Below, piece after piece: positions 1-8,234 of a stretch of DNA of 64,000 nucleotides. The DNA lies in contig NW_026515543.1 in NCBI RefSeq assembly GCF_014898815.1, positions 3,844,001 through 3,908,000 on the forward strand, written 5' to 3'. The stretch is from Panonychus citri. Its lineage: Eukaryota > Arthropoda > Arachnida > Trombidiformes > Tetranychidae. Position numbers and translations under genes: made by a program. The notes under the pieces were generated by a model that was not told the origin of the DNA, did not search any database, and was given only the letters and a program-made list of their open reading frames with translations. The first letter of the stretch is position 1. Every line of letters begins with the position of its first letter.

Positions 1-29
1 AAATCCTTTCTCAATCAATTCAGAAACAA

Positions 30-1061
30 GTGGATACTATTTATTATACTGATAACCATTCTAGCCATTTTGGTTTTACACCTCTTGTACACTATTTTAC
101 TTCCGATGAACAATATGATGTCGGTCTTTCAACTCAAGATATAGGGCAATCAACTCATCCCTCTTCACAGTCTTCGTCATTCTCTTCAAGCTCATGTTCA
201 ACTTGCGATACATGTTCAACCTGCAACTCTTCACAGTCTTCGTCTTCCTCTTCCTCTTCAAGCTCATGTTCAACTTGCGATACATGTTCAACCTGCAACT
301 CTTCACAGTCTTCGTCTTCCTCTTCCTCTTCAAGCTCATGTTCAACTTGCGATACATGTTCAACCTGCAACTCTTCACAGTCTTCGTCTTCCTCTTCCTC
401 TTTAAGCTCATGTTCAACTTGCGCTCAAGACACCACTTCCACATCTAAACAAGATTTTTCTCAACAGGGAGGTGGTCAAGCTGATGATTCTATTCTTCAA
501 TCAAGACCAAGGGAAAGAGAAATAGAGTTTGAGATTGTAGATGAACAGCCATGGAGAACAAATGCAAACTTCCATTCAATGACCAAACTTCTTCGCGCTA
601 GACTCAACAACAACTGCTCGTCCGGTGTTGATATTGCACGCTTATCGCACGCAATAGATACAGCCTATGAAAGATTTGTTTCCAAACTGATAGAAGATGC
701 CAATTCAAATGACAGGATCTTTATAACATTTCGTAATCCGCAAGAAAACCGTGAACTTTATGTCTCATTCCTCAAGAAAAACTTCAATCCACAGGAGTTT
801 CTTGATAGAGCCTATGCACTAGCACAATCAGCAGGAAATTTCCTAGATGATGGAGTTTTTGAAATAAAAATTCAAATAGTCAAATGCATTTCAGGAGGAG
901 CAAGAGCGAGGGTATCCAAACTCTTATCAGGCTCTGAGAGAGCGAAAAAGAAGAGAAGTGTTTTCCAGATTACGAACGATGACTATAAGTGCGGATACAT
1001 GGCAATCGCTGCAGGGAAAGCTTACGTCGATGAAGTTATGTGTAAAGCAATAATACAATAA
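30..1061 (+). CDS. N-terminal region of Polinton DNA polymerase B, Ser/Cys repeat-bearing, frame-interrupted
   Basis: This 343-codon frame begins at a GTG and is open back to base 1, so its true start is outside the window. The first third is a Ser/Cys/Thr tandem repeat (about residues 45-134). The remainder is ordinary globular sequence. Its last residues (KRSVFQITNDDYKCGYMAIA) resemble the region preceding the exonuclease part in arthropod Polinton polymerases. The frame stops at 1059-1061, and the polymerase continues in a different frame from about 1078. I therefore read this as the 5' part of the polymerase gene, separated from the catalytic part by a stop and a frame change. A separate upstream gene is possible but less likely. 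Confidence 0.6.
   Translation: MDTIYYTDNHSSHFGFTPLVHYFTSDEQYDVGLSTQDIGQSTHPSSQSSSFSSSSCSTCDTCSTCNSSQSSSSSSSSSSCSTCDTCSTCNSSQSSSSSSSSSSCSTCDTCSTCNSSQSSSSSSSLSSCSTCAQDTTSTSKQDFSQQGGGQADDSILQSRPREREIEFEIVDEQPWRTNANFHSMTKLLRARLNNNCSSGVDIARLSHAIDTAYERFVSKLIEDANSNDRIFITFRNPQENRELYVSFLKKNFNPQEFLDRAYALAQSAGNFLDDGVFEIKIQIVKCISGGARARVSKLLSGSERAKKKRSVFQITNDDYKCGYMAIAAGKAYVDEVMCKAIIQ
161..430. repeat. 72-bp tandem repeat (24-residue Ser/Cys unit)
   Basis: The unit starts (ctcttcacag) fall at 161, 227, 299 and 371, giving one 66-bp copy, two 72-bp copies and a partial fourth. Copies are almost identical, and the period is a multiple of three, so length changes keep the frame. The unit encodes a poly-Ser run followed by CSTCDTCSTC. 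Both strands stay open across the array, which produces spurious antisense frames. Confidence 0.95.
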
Positions 1062-1077
1062 GCAATTCTGGGATAGC

Positions 1078-4000
1078 TTGAGACGATCGAAAAATAAACA
1101 AGTCGCTTTAGCTGCAAATTTATTCATGAGCATACAAGTAGATGTCAGCTCACCATTAGACATACAGAAAATTTCAGAGGTTCAAGCCTTACTACCATCT
1201 TATCAAATTGTGGTTATTGATCAAAAGACACAATTGAAACTGTATTCCGGTGCTGATGTTGAACATAAAATTATTTTAGAATACAGCGAACCACCACACT
1301 TCAACCTCATAACATCAATAACTGGGTACATGGACTGTGACTATTTTTGTTTCAATTGTTGGGCTAAAACCAGCAAAGATACACATTATTGTAAAGGATC
1401 ATGTAAAAAATGTCGTTCAGTCAAGGCATGCGTATTCATCCAAAGAATTACTTGCAGTGACTGTAATGTTGATTTGAATTCTCAACACTGCTTTGATCAA
1501 CATAAGAAGAATGGTGTTTGTGGGCGCATTAGAAAATGTCTTACGTGTTGGGTACAATATGACACAACAGCAGGCGATCATGTTTGCGATGTTTATACTT
1601 GCAATTTATGTGATGTAGGATACCGTGCAAGTCCACACTACTGTCATATCAAACCTGGAAACCTCGAACATCTCATCGATGATGACGTTAAACCATGGAT
1701 ATTAATTTGTTATGACATAGAGTCAATGCAGATCACCCAGACAGACAATACAAATGTCTTGACACATCAGCCGAATTTGTTGATAAGCAGGACAATGTGC
1801 ACAACATGTACTGATGAAAAAACTTTAGTAAGAAACCTACGAGACTGTGAAATGTGTGGTGATGAAGAACACGTATGGTATGGAACAGACTGTGTCGAAG
1901 AATTTTGTAATTATCTCTATGATAAGATGCTTCCTCGAACTGCAGCTGAAGATGACTCAAGAACCGCCATCCAGATAAAGGTTATTGCACACAATCAAAG
2001 AGGTTATGATGGTCATTTCATCATGCAAGACTTTTTTAAAAGGAAATTTTTACTAGTCCCAAATGTCATCATGTCTGGGTCAAAAATTCTTTACTCACAG
2101 ATGGAGAATATAAAGTTCATTGACTCTTTGAGTTTGTTTATGCAGCCTCTTTCATCCCTCTGCAAATCCTTTAACATCAAAGAAATGAAGAAGGGGTATT
2201 TTCCACACAAGTTCAACACACCAGAAAATCAGCATTATGTTGGAGTGTTTCCAGCTATCGATTTTTATGACCCACTCTCACTCAAACCGGCACAGAAGGC
2301 TGAGCTTGAAAAATGGTATTATGAGACTATAAAGACTGACCCAGTATTCAATTTTAAGACTGAGATTATTGAATACTGCAGATCAGATGTCCTCATACTT
2401 CAAACAGCAATTATGCGTTTCATTGACTTGTTTAAATCGATCACTGGACTTAACCCAATAACTAGAAGTTTCACGTTAGCTTCAGTAGCGATGGAGGTCT
2501 TTAGAGCTCGCATGCTTCCAGCATTTACCCTTGGAGTCACTCCTCTTTCAGGATATGCTGAGAGAAAACAGTCGACTAAAGGCGCTGCGTGGTTAGATTT
2601 AATGCAAAAAGATCTTCGAACAAAAATCAGAAGAGAATGGAGGCTTGGACCTTTTTACGCAGACGGATTTATTCCAAGTAATAATACTGTATTTGAATTT
2701 TGGGGATGTTATTACCATGGATGTCCTGCATGCTACCCGGATAGGTCAACGATAGTTACAATGAATGACGAAGAACTAACGGTTGAATCATTATACCAAA
2801 GAGTCTTGCTCAAAAAAGAATATTATCAGCATAGAGGTTATCTTCTTCATGAGATCTGGGAACACGAGTTTGATGAGAGAGAAAGATATACCAGCTCTCG
2901 TATCTCATACTACAATCAGATAAAACAAGTAGGGTCAATAAATATCCGCGAAAGCTTTTATGGGGGTAGAACAAATAACATCAAGTTCTTTCATCAATGC
3001 AGTTCAGATGAAGTAATCAGATATTTAGATTTCACATCATTATATCCATTCGTCTTGCGTGAATATGACTATCCACTCGGACATCCTTTCCTCATCCAAG
3101 AAGATTTTCGAGATATCGGGAGTTACTTTGGATTCATCAAATGTAAAGTACTTCCACCTACCAAGCTAAACATTGGGGTCCTGCCGATGAGAATATCCAA
3201 GAAGTTATTATTTCCCTTGTGTATGAAGTGTGCAGTCGAAAACATTCAAACATCATGCACACATTCACCTGAGGAGAGAGTTATGACAAGCACTTGGACT
3301 AGCATCGAACTCCAAGAAGCTGTTAAATATGGCTATAAAATCATGAAGATCTATCAAGTTCTCAATTATCGGAAGACTCCACATTCAGGTACACTTTTTT
3401 CAGAGTATGTAAAAATGTGGCTCAAAATAAAACAAGAGTCTAGTGATTGGCCTTCATGGGTTACCAATGAATTCGATAAACAAAAATACATCAATGACTA
3501 CAAAGCAGCTGAAGGTGTTGAGTTGGATCCAAATTCTATCGAGAAGAATCCTGGAAGGCGAAGCATCGCAAAGCTTATGTTGAACAGTTTTTGGGGTAAA
3601 CTAGCGCAAACTGCAAATTTACCGAAAACAAGCTTTGTAAGAAACTACGCTGATCTATGGGGTATCGTTTCTGATGAGCAAAATGAGATTCTGGGTATGC
3701 ATGAACCTTCTGAAGAAGTTATTATGCTGCAACATCGTTTTATTGAGTCAGCTAAGGAGAAAATTTCGCCTGGAAAGACTAATATTGCAGTCGCTAGTTT
3801 TGTCACAGCATACGCACGTAGAGAGCTTTTTCGTTTGATACAACGTATCGAGTCACATCGACAAGGTAGAGTTCTCTATTTTGACACCGATTCAGTTGTG
3901 TTTGTAGAGAAAACTGGTGATCCGAAAATTCAATGCGGAGACTATCTTGGTCAATTGACAGATGAGATTGAACCTGGCTGGAAATGTAATCTTTTTGTTT

Positions 4001-4311
4001 CATTAGGCCCAAAAAACTATGCATACCAAGTCATAAACTCTCAAGAAGATACTAAAAGTATAATAAAAGTAAAAGGGATACGACTCACATCCAAGGCATT
4101 AGACATCATAACTACACAGAAACTTCTTGAAATGGCGCATTCTTACATAGGAGGTGACCAACAAAGAGTTAACATAACACAAAGTAACATCGTATCAGAC
4201 AAGTTTACACATACAGTTGAAACACGGAATTTTGAGAAAATCTACAGGGCAGTCTCCGAAAAAAGACGAATAATTGGTAATGATACACGCCCTTTTGGCT
4301 ATGTAGATTGA
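1078..4311 (+). CDS. Polinton protein-primed DNA polymerase B, exonuclease and polymerase domains
   Basis: This 1,077-codon frame has all diagnostic family B motifs. Exo I is around residues 207-219 (ICYDIESM), Exo II around 303-317 (AHNQRGYDGHF) and Exo III around 432-440 (YCRSDVL). Polymerase motif A is around 648-657 (LDFTSLYP), motif B around 832-841 (KLMLNSFWGK) and motif C around 935 (DTDS). A Cys/His-rich region at about residues 90-190 carries several CxxC pairs, as in other Polinton polymerases. The frame opens with a TTG and no ATG, and its beginning aligns with the middle of the family, so the gene continues upstream in another frame (30-1061). Catalytic residues all look present. 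The enzyme would replicate the element using a terminal-protein primer. Confidence 0.95.
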   Translation: MRRSKNKQVALAANLFMSIQVDVSSPLDIQKISEVQALLPSYQIVVIDQKTQLKLYSGADVEHKIILEYSEPPHFNLITSITGYMDCDYFCFNCWAKTSKDTHYCKGSCKKCRSVKACVFIQRITCSDCNVDLNSQHCFDQHKKNGVCGRIRKCLTCWVQYDTTAGDHVCDVYTCNLCDVGYRASPHYCHIKPGNLEHLIDDDVKPWILICYDIESMQITQTDNTNVLTHQPNLLISRTMCTTCTDEKTLVRNLRDCEMCGDEEHVWYGTDCVEEFCNYLYDKMLPRTAAEDDSRTAIQIKVIAHNQRGYDGHFIMQDFFKRKFLLVPNVIMSGSKILYSQMENIKFIDSLSLFMQPLSSLCKSFNIKEMKKGYFPHKFNTPENQHYVGVFPAIDFYDPLSLKPAQKAELEKWYYETIKTDPVFNFKTEIIEYCRSDVLILQTAIMRFIDLFKSITGLNPITRSFTLASVAMEVFRARMLPAFTLGVTPLSGYAERKQSTKGAAWLDLMQKDLRTKIRREWRLGPFYADGFIPSNNTVFEFWGCYYHGCPACYPDRSTIVTMNDEELTVESLYQRVLLKKEYYQHRGYLLHEIWEHEFDERERYTSSRISYYNQIKQVGSINIRESFYGGRTNNIKFFHQCSSDEVIRYLDFTSLYPFVLREYDYPLGHPFLIQEDFRDIGSYFGFIKCKVLPPTKLNIGVLPMRISKKLLFPLCMKCAVENIQTSCTHSPEERVMTSTWTSIELQEAVKYGYKIMKIYQVLNYRKTPHSGTLFSEYVKMWLKIKQESSDWPSWVTNEFDKQKYINDYKAAEGVELDPNSIEKNPGRRSIAKLMLNSFWGKLAQTANLPKTSFVRNYADLWGIVSDEQNEILGMHEPSEEVIMLQHRFIESAKEKISPGKTNIAVASFVTAYARRELFRLIQRIESHRQGRVLYFDTDSVVFVEKTGDPKIQCGDYLGQLTDEIEPGWKCNLFVSLGPKNYAYQVINSQEDTKSIIKVKGIRLTSKALDIITTQKLLEMAHSYIGGDQQRVNITQSNIVSDKFTHTVETRNFEKIYRAVSEKRRIIGNDTRPFGYVD

Positions 4312-4733
4312 TTTTTTAAAAACTCTAAATAAAAAAGAATAAAAATTATTATTTGCGTTAAACTTTTATTTATAGAAAGACTATAATCTGTCTGAAAAAG
4401 CAAGATAAAAGGTCAAATTAGGATTCATATGCATGTATTTAGATAGGTTTAACATGTATAATGAGGCGTGTCTTTGTTTCACAAAAGGCAGATGAGAGGG
4501 AAAAAGAGGCGTTGAAAAAGTATAAGAAAGCACAACTAAAGATTGAAAAGGGCGTTTTCATTGCTAAAGAAAACTGGTTTTACATCTATTTTTGCGCATG
4601 TTTGAAATTATTTCCATCAAGTGGTATAAAAGAAGAGTCTTGTCACAGTATTTTTATTTTCAGTCTAACTCTCCAACTGATAACATCAATTTTTTCTAGA
4701 AAAAACAACAAACAAAAAAACTACATCATCGAA
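4312..4733 (+). promoter_or_regulatory. Intergenic region with candidate TATA and initiator for the NADAR-like gene
   Basis: A TATAAAAG box lies at 4625-4632 and an arthropod-type initiator TCAGTC at 4660-4665, 37 bp from the first T of TATA to the candidate +1 A at 4662. That is slightly longer than the 31-32 bp seen at the host promoters in this window. The next ATG is at 4734. An open frame runs back to 4461, but it would start upstream of the TATA box and has no family similarity, so I do not count it as coding. Confidence 0.4.
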
Positions 4734-5246
4734 ATGGATTTCTCAAAATTTTCAGTACCTGTCTCAAAAACTAATGGTGAAGCTTCTGAAAAATACATCA
4801 GAAAGCCAACCCCATTTGTTAAAATAAACTCAAAGTCAGGTGACTACACAAGATTCACCTTAACTGATACCTCGTTCAGGTTCAAAATTGACGAAAAATG
4901 GTACAACTCAATCATTGCTTATCTCGCTGCTAACAAGGATCTTAAAAAGATCGAATTCAATGATATCCTCACTGCTTACTTAGCCAAGTTTCGGGCATGT
5001 TGGGAATTGAAACGACTATTAATTGCTACAGGTAACACTATCCTAATATATTGCGATGCAGAAGATAAAACATTATCTTGTGGATTTGATCAAGATGACA
5101 CAAATGCTGATATGCCACACAACTGGACAGGTAAAAACCTTCTTGGATACGTTTTGATGCAATTAAGATGTGAACTCAAGGAGGACTGGAAGGTAGAAAA
5201 TCTGTCTGGAGATGGTAACGTCATCAAACGAAAAAAAAACCAATGA
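4734..5246 (+). CDS. NADAR (YbiA-like) domain protein of the Polinton
   Basis: The protein is 170 aa from the ATG at 4734, chosen because a TATA/initiator pair lies just upstream. Residues about 48-150 follow the NADAR (YbiA/DUF1768) pattern: a WYNSIIAYLAANK segment (56-68), KFRACWELKRLLIATGN (85-101), a D-x-x-x-S-x-G segment, and NWTGKNLLGYVLMQLR (130-145). NADAR proteins bind or hydrolyse NAD/ADP-ribose-type substrates. Some members are reported to remove ADP-ribose from guanine bases. Here the usual Glu-His of the first motif and the Trp-Gly of the central motif are not conserved, so it may be inactive or altered. The gene sits between the polymerase and the packaging ATPase. The fold assignment is fairly secure, but the activity is not. 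Confidence 0.68.
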   Translation: MDFSKFSVPVSKTNGEASEKYIRKPTPFVKINSKSGDYTRFTLTDTSFRFKIDEKWYNSIIAYLAANKDLKKIEFNDILTAYLAKFRACWELKRLLIATGNTILIYCDAEDKTLSCGFDQDDTNADMPHNWTGKNLLGYVLMQLRCELKEDWKVENLSGDGNVIKRKKNQ

Positions 5247-5334
5247 ATAATTTTCATAATATATATAAAGAATAACAAAAAAAAATGTTTTGATGTAACA
5301 ACTTTCATTTAAAAATTATTCAATTAAACTAAAA

Positions 5335-5976
5335 ATGGTTTCAGAAAATAACTCTTATTTTACTTTTATTCACCCTTTCACGTGTATGATTGCAGGCCCA
5401 ACATCAAGTGGGAAGACTGTGCTTGTTAAGTCTTTAATTGATAATCATAGATTCACATTTTCGAAACTTAAGTCAAACCCTAAGATTGTATGGTGTCATG
5501 GGCAAATGCAGGAAAGCTATAGTGAGAGCGACAGTATAATTGAATATCACGAAGGTTTGATTGAAGATCCTAGTAATTATGATTTGATTGTTGTTGATGA
5601 TCTTATGAATGAACTAGGAGGAGATAATAGACTTCTAAATTTATTTACTAAAGGTAGTCATCATCTCCACATAAGTGTTATATTCATAGTACAAAACATT
5701 TTCCACCAGGGTAAACACATGCGCGGAATAAGCTTGAATTGTCAATACTTGGTACTGATGAAAAATCCTAGAGACAAATCACAAATACACTGCTTAGCTA
5801 GACAAATATATCCAACCAAGAGCGCAAGACTGATAAAAGCGTATGAAGATGCAACTAAGCAACCATTCAGCTATTTAAAGATTGATCTTACACCAAGAAC
5901 TCCAGATCATTTGCGAGTTCAGACCAACATAGTTCGAAAGGAAGCCAAACATAACATCATCATTTATGAAATATGA
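5335..5976 (+). CDS. Polinton genome-packaging ATPase (FtsK/HerA, A32-like)
   Basis: The 213-aa protein has a Walker A motif GPTSSGKT at residues 21-28 and a Walker B with an acidic pair at 88-89 (LIVVDD). A conserved Gln-containing stretch (IFIVQNIFH) follows. Order and size match the packaging ATPase of Polintons and adenovirus-like elements, which drives DNA into the capsid. The ATG at 5335 is the only sensible start and the frame is intact. Its 3' end overlaps the next small gene by 11 bases, typical of the compact layout of these elements. Confidence 0.9.
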   Translation: MVSENNSYFTFIHPFTCMIAGPTSSGKTVLVKSLIDNHRFTFSKLKSNPKIVWCHGQMQESYSESDSIIEYHEGLIEDPSNYDLIVVDDLMNELGGDNRLLNLFTKGSHHLHISVIFIVQNIFHQGKHMRGISLNCQYLVLMKNPRDKSQIHCLARQIYPTKSARLIKAYEDATKQPFSYLKIDLTPRTPDHLRVQTNIVRKEAKHNIIIYEI

Positions 5977-6334
5977 TTTCACAAGAATTATCCGACTGTT
6001 TACCCATTATTCACCTCTACATGAAGTTGAAAGGGAAAAAGCTACGACAGGACTTTCTAGCAGACCAATTCAAACAGGAAAAATATATAAAGCAATCCAT
6101 GAGATCGTTATGAATGTTGTACACCAGAATCTACCTCTTCCTGATGACGTTAAACCAAAGTTACGAAGACACAAGCGCGCAATAGTTGATTTCATCCACG
6201 ATAAAAATAAAAGAGACATAAAAACATCTGATACAATCTGGTGGATATCTACACTATTTATTCCTGCTGCTATACAATTGATAAACACAATAATATCCAA
6301 TGGAAGTAATAAAGAAAACTTACCAAATGAATGA
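5966..6334 (+). CDS. Small conserved Polinton protein with C-terminal hydrophobic segment
   Basis: The 122-aa protein starts inside the end of the ATPase gene. A helical, charged middle (about residues 38-88, including PKLRRHKRAIVDFI) is followed by one hydrophobic segment near residues 91-112 (IWWISTLFIPAAIQLINTI). A small protein of this design, with a basic helical part and a hydrophobic tail, is common in Polinton and adinto-like genomes and is suspected to be a membrane-active virion component. No specific function can be assigned from the sequence. It overlaps the following frame by 35 bases. Confidence 0.6.
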   Translation: MKYDFTRIIRLFTHYSPLHEVEREKATTGLSSRPIQTGKIYKAIHEIVMNVVHQNLPLPDDVKPKLRRHKRAIVDFIHDKNKRDIKTSDTIWWISTLFIPAAIQLINTIISNGSNKENLPNE

Positions 6335-6974
6335 TACTGAGACCTCTCAATTACCAATGAAAGGTTCAGGAATTGTAACAGCTAAAACTTCGAGTGATAA
6401 AATAAAATTGATTACTCATATAGCTTTGAAATTTGCATTACGTAATTATTATGACGCCAATAATAGGTTGTTATTCAACGATAAGGTCATTGCTGATAGT
6501 GATTTAATTGATCTTTTAGGGTCCCTCACAAACCAGAGTAAACTTCCTAAATACATAAATGAATTTTTATTTTTACTTAAAAAATGTGATGTTGATTCTT
6601 CGCTGATAAAAAATGATAAAATCAGAAGAAAACTCAAGCATATGGCAATTAGTAAAACTGATTATCCTCCTGATCAAATTTTCGAACCAATTGTGTTAAC
6701 AGACATACAAAGAAATAGTGATTTCTATGTAAAGAAGTTGGAAGAAAACCTCAAAAAAAAACCGAGGAAAAACTACAAAAACTCCGAACAAAAAGCCAAA
6801 GCTAAAGCTGAACCTGAAGTTATTACTCCAGCTGATAAACAATATAGAAAAGAATATACAACCTCAGATCATATGGAAATTGGACAATCCCAAAAGGAAA
6901 TACTTTCCAACATCTATTACCAACCGAATAATCCAGCAGGGTTTTTCGTCATTAAAACTTTTCAATGCCGCTAA
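6300..6974 (+). CDS. Polinton protein of unknown function, C-terminal end probably belongs to the integrase
   Basis: The frame can start at 6300 or, more likely, at 6327 (MNDTETSQ). Residues about 30-110 form a pattern seen in other Polinton proteins (LRNYYDANNRLLFNDK, then a helical region ending in KIRRKLKH). A lysine/alanine-rich linker follows. The last 35 or so codons (from an ATG at 6872) contain IYYQPNNPAGF, which matches the usual integrase N-terminus, while the rest of the integrase lies in another frame from about 6942. Either the unknown protein and the integrase were a fusion, or the frames run together here because of the frameshift. I do not recognise a biochemical function. Confidence 0.5.
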   Translation: MEVIKKTYQMNDTETSQLPMKGSGIVTAKTSSDKIKLITHIALKFALRNYYDANNRLLFNDKVIADSDLIDLLGSLTNQSKLPKYINEFLFLLKKCDVDSSLIKNDKIRRKLKHMAISKTDYPPDQIFEPIVLTDIQRNSDFYVKKLEENLKKKPRKNYKNSEQKAKAKAEPEVITPADKQYRKEYTTSDHMEIGQSQKEILSNIYYQPNNPAGFFVIKTFQCR

Positions 6975-7980
6975 GAAAGAGATTCCTAGTCTAACACATG
7001 AGCAGGTTAAGAGATGGTTAAAAAGTCAACTTACTTACACTCTACACGCTCAAGCTAGAAGAAAGTTCGTAAGAAACCCTATTATCGTTAGCAAAATAGA
7101 TGAACAATGGGAGGCTGATCTTGTTGAAATGCAAGAATTTTCACGCCAGAATAATGGCCAGAAATATATCTTAACAGTAATTGACTGTTTCAGCAAATAT
7201 GCTTGGGCGCGGGCACTTTCTAATAAATCAGCAAAGTCCGTTTCGGATGCTTTCAAAGATATTCTATCTACACGAACACCTGCTGCTTTACGAACTGATA
7301 AGGGAAAGGAATTTATTAACAAAACATTTCAAGATCTTCTTTCATCAAAAAATATAAGATATTATTCATCAAACAATCCTGATATAAAATGTGCTATAGT
7401 TGAACGATTTAATAGAACACTGAAAACTCGAATGTTTCGATATTTCACTTCGAAAGGGACGAGAAAATTTATTGATGTATTACATGAGCTAATGATTGCC
7501 TATAATGGAAGTTTGCATAGATCAATTGGTATGGCACCGAAAGATGTAAATGATGAAAACTCGAACTCCATTTTTGAAAAACTTTATGGAAAAAAATCAT
7601 TACGAGAAATTTATCAGGGAACACCCCTCATACATAAGATTGATGTTGGAGATGAAGTGCGAATGAAGTATAAGTTAGGACCGTTTGAAAAGGGATTCTA
7701 CCCGAATTGGAGTGATCATGTATACAAAATTTCATCGGTGGATAGAACAAATAAAAAAGCAATTTTCACACTAGATGGTTATGATGGAACCAAAATAGAG
7801 AATAGAAAATTTTATGAGGAAGAGTTACAGAAAGTCCATGCAGAGGTACATCGTATTGAGAAAATATTGAAAAGACGATTATATAAAGGAAAGCCACAAT
7901 ACTTTGTTAAATGGTTAGGATATTCTGCAACTTACAATTCATGGATAGATGCACAAGCGATAACAACAATATCACAATGA
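6880..7980 (+). CDS. Polinton integrase (rve family) with C-terminal chromodomain
   Basis: From the ATG at 6880 the protein is 366 aa. The retroviral-type catalytic core has D80 (WEADL), D140 (LRTDKGKEF) and E175 (IVERFNRT), with 34 residues between the last two, as in D,D(35)E enzymes. A chromodomain near residues 322-358 (RIEKILKRRLYKGKPQYFVK) would target histone marks on insertion. The family's N-terminal motif lies upstream in a different frame (6872-6941). A one-base insertion in the G3T5 run at 6939-6946 explains the break, so the first 20 or so residues of this frame are probably not native. Catalytic residues are intact. Confidence 0.92.
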   Translation: MDNPKRKYFPTSITNRIIQQGFSSLKLFNAAKKEIPSLTHEQVKRWLKSQLTYTLHAQARRKFVRNPIIVSKIDEQWEADLVEMQEFSRQNNGQKYILTVIDCFSKYAWARALSNKSAKSVSDAFKDILSTRTPAALRTDKGKEFINKTFQDLLSSKNIRYYSSNNPDIKCAIVERFNRTLKTRMFRYFTSKGTRKFIDVLHELMIAYNGSLHRSIGMAPKDVNDENSNSIFEKLYGKKSLREIYQGTPLIHKIDVGDEVRMKYKLGPFEKGFYPNWSDHVYKISSVDRTNKKAIFTLDGYDGTKIENRKFYEEELQKVHAEVHRIEKILKRRLYKGKPQYFVKWLGYSATYNSWIDAQAITTISQ

Positions 7981-8207
7981 TGAATGCTGAAATGTTTACG
8001 TTTACCATGCAAATTGTAACGCTTTTTTGTGTTGTTATTGCCTCACTTCTCAATCTTTCTCTTGGGATGGGAGATCAAAAGTTATGGCTGACTTTGCTTA
8101 CAATGTCTCTAGGATGTATACTTCCAACTCCAAAGTTCTCCAAAAAAAATTCCTTGATAAGCCGTAATGCAAGTGAAAGTGATATAAAGCGCTCAATAAA
8201 TATTTGA
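7977..8207 (+). CDS. Small hydrophobic Polinton membrane protein
   Basis: The 76-aa protein starts at ATG 7977 or 7980, overlapping the integrase stop as ATGA. Two hydrophobic stretches are visible (about residues 8-27, FTMQIVTLFCVVIASLLNLS, and 32-45), followed by a polar tail with KFSKKNSLISRNASES. It is positioned between integrase and penton and read in the same direction. Small one- or two-TM proteins occur at this place in many Polinton-like genomes, but no function is established. The frame is short, so chance cannot be excluded. The start overlap supports it. Confidence 0.5.
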   Translation: MMNAEMFTFTMQIVTLFCVVIASLLNLSLGMGDQKLWLTLLTMSLGCILPTPKFSKKNSLISRNASESDIKRSINI

Positions 8208-8234
8208 TCAATTAAATTTTTTTGTTTAAAGAAA

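Noticed and set aside
97..448. Minus and alternative-plus frames over the Ser/Cys repeat
   Set aside because: A tandem repeat with a period divisible by three keeps all frames open; the encoded sequences are simply shadows of the repeat.
4461..4733. N-terminal extension of the NADAR-like protein from ATG 4461
   Set aside because: It would start upstream of the TATA/initiator, has no NADAR similarity and is compositionally different; the ATG at 4734 fits better.
6936..6950. Programmed -1 ribosomal frameshift at the integrase start
   Set aside because: The needed shift is +1 (or -2), and no stem-loop or slippery heptamer in the correct phase is seen; a one-base insertion in the G3T5 run is simpler.
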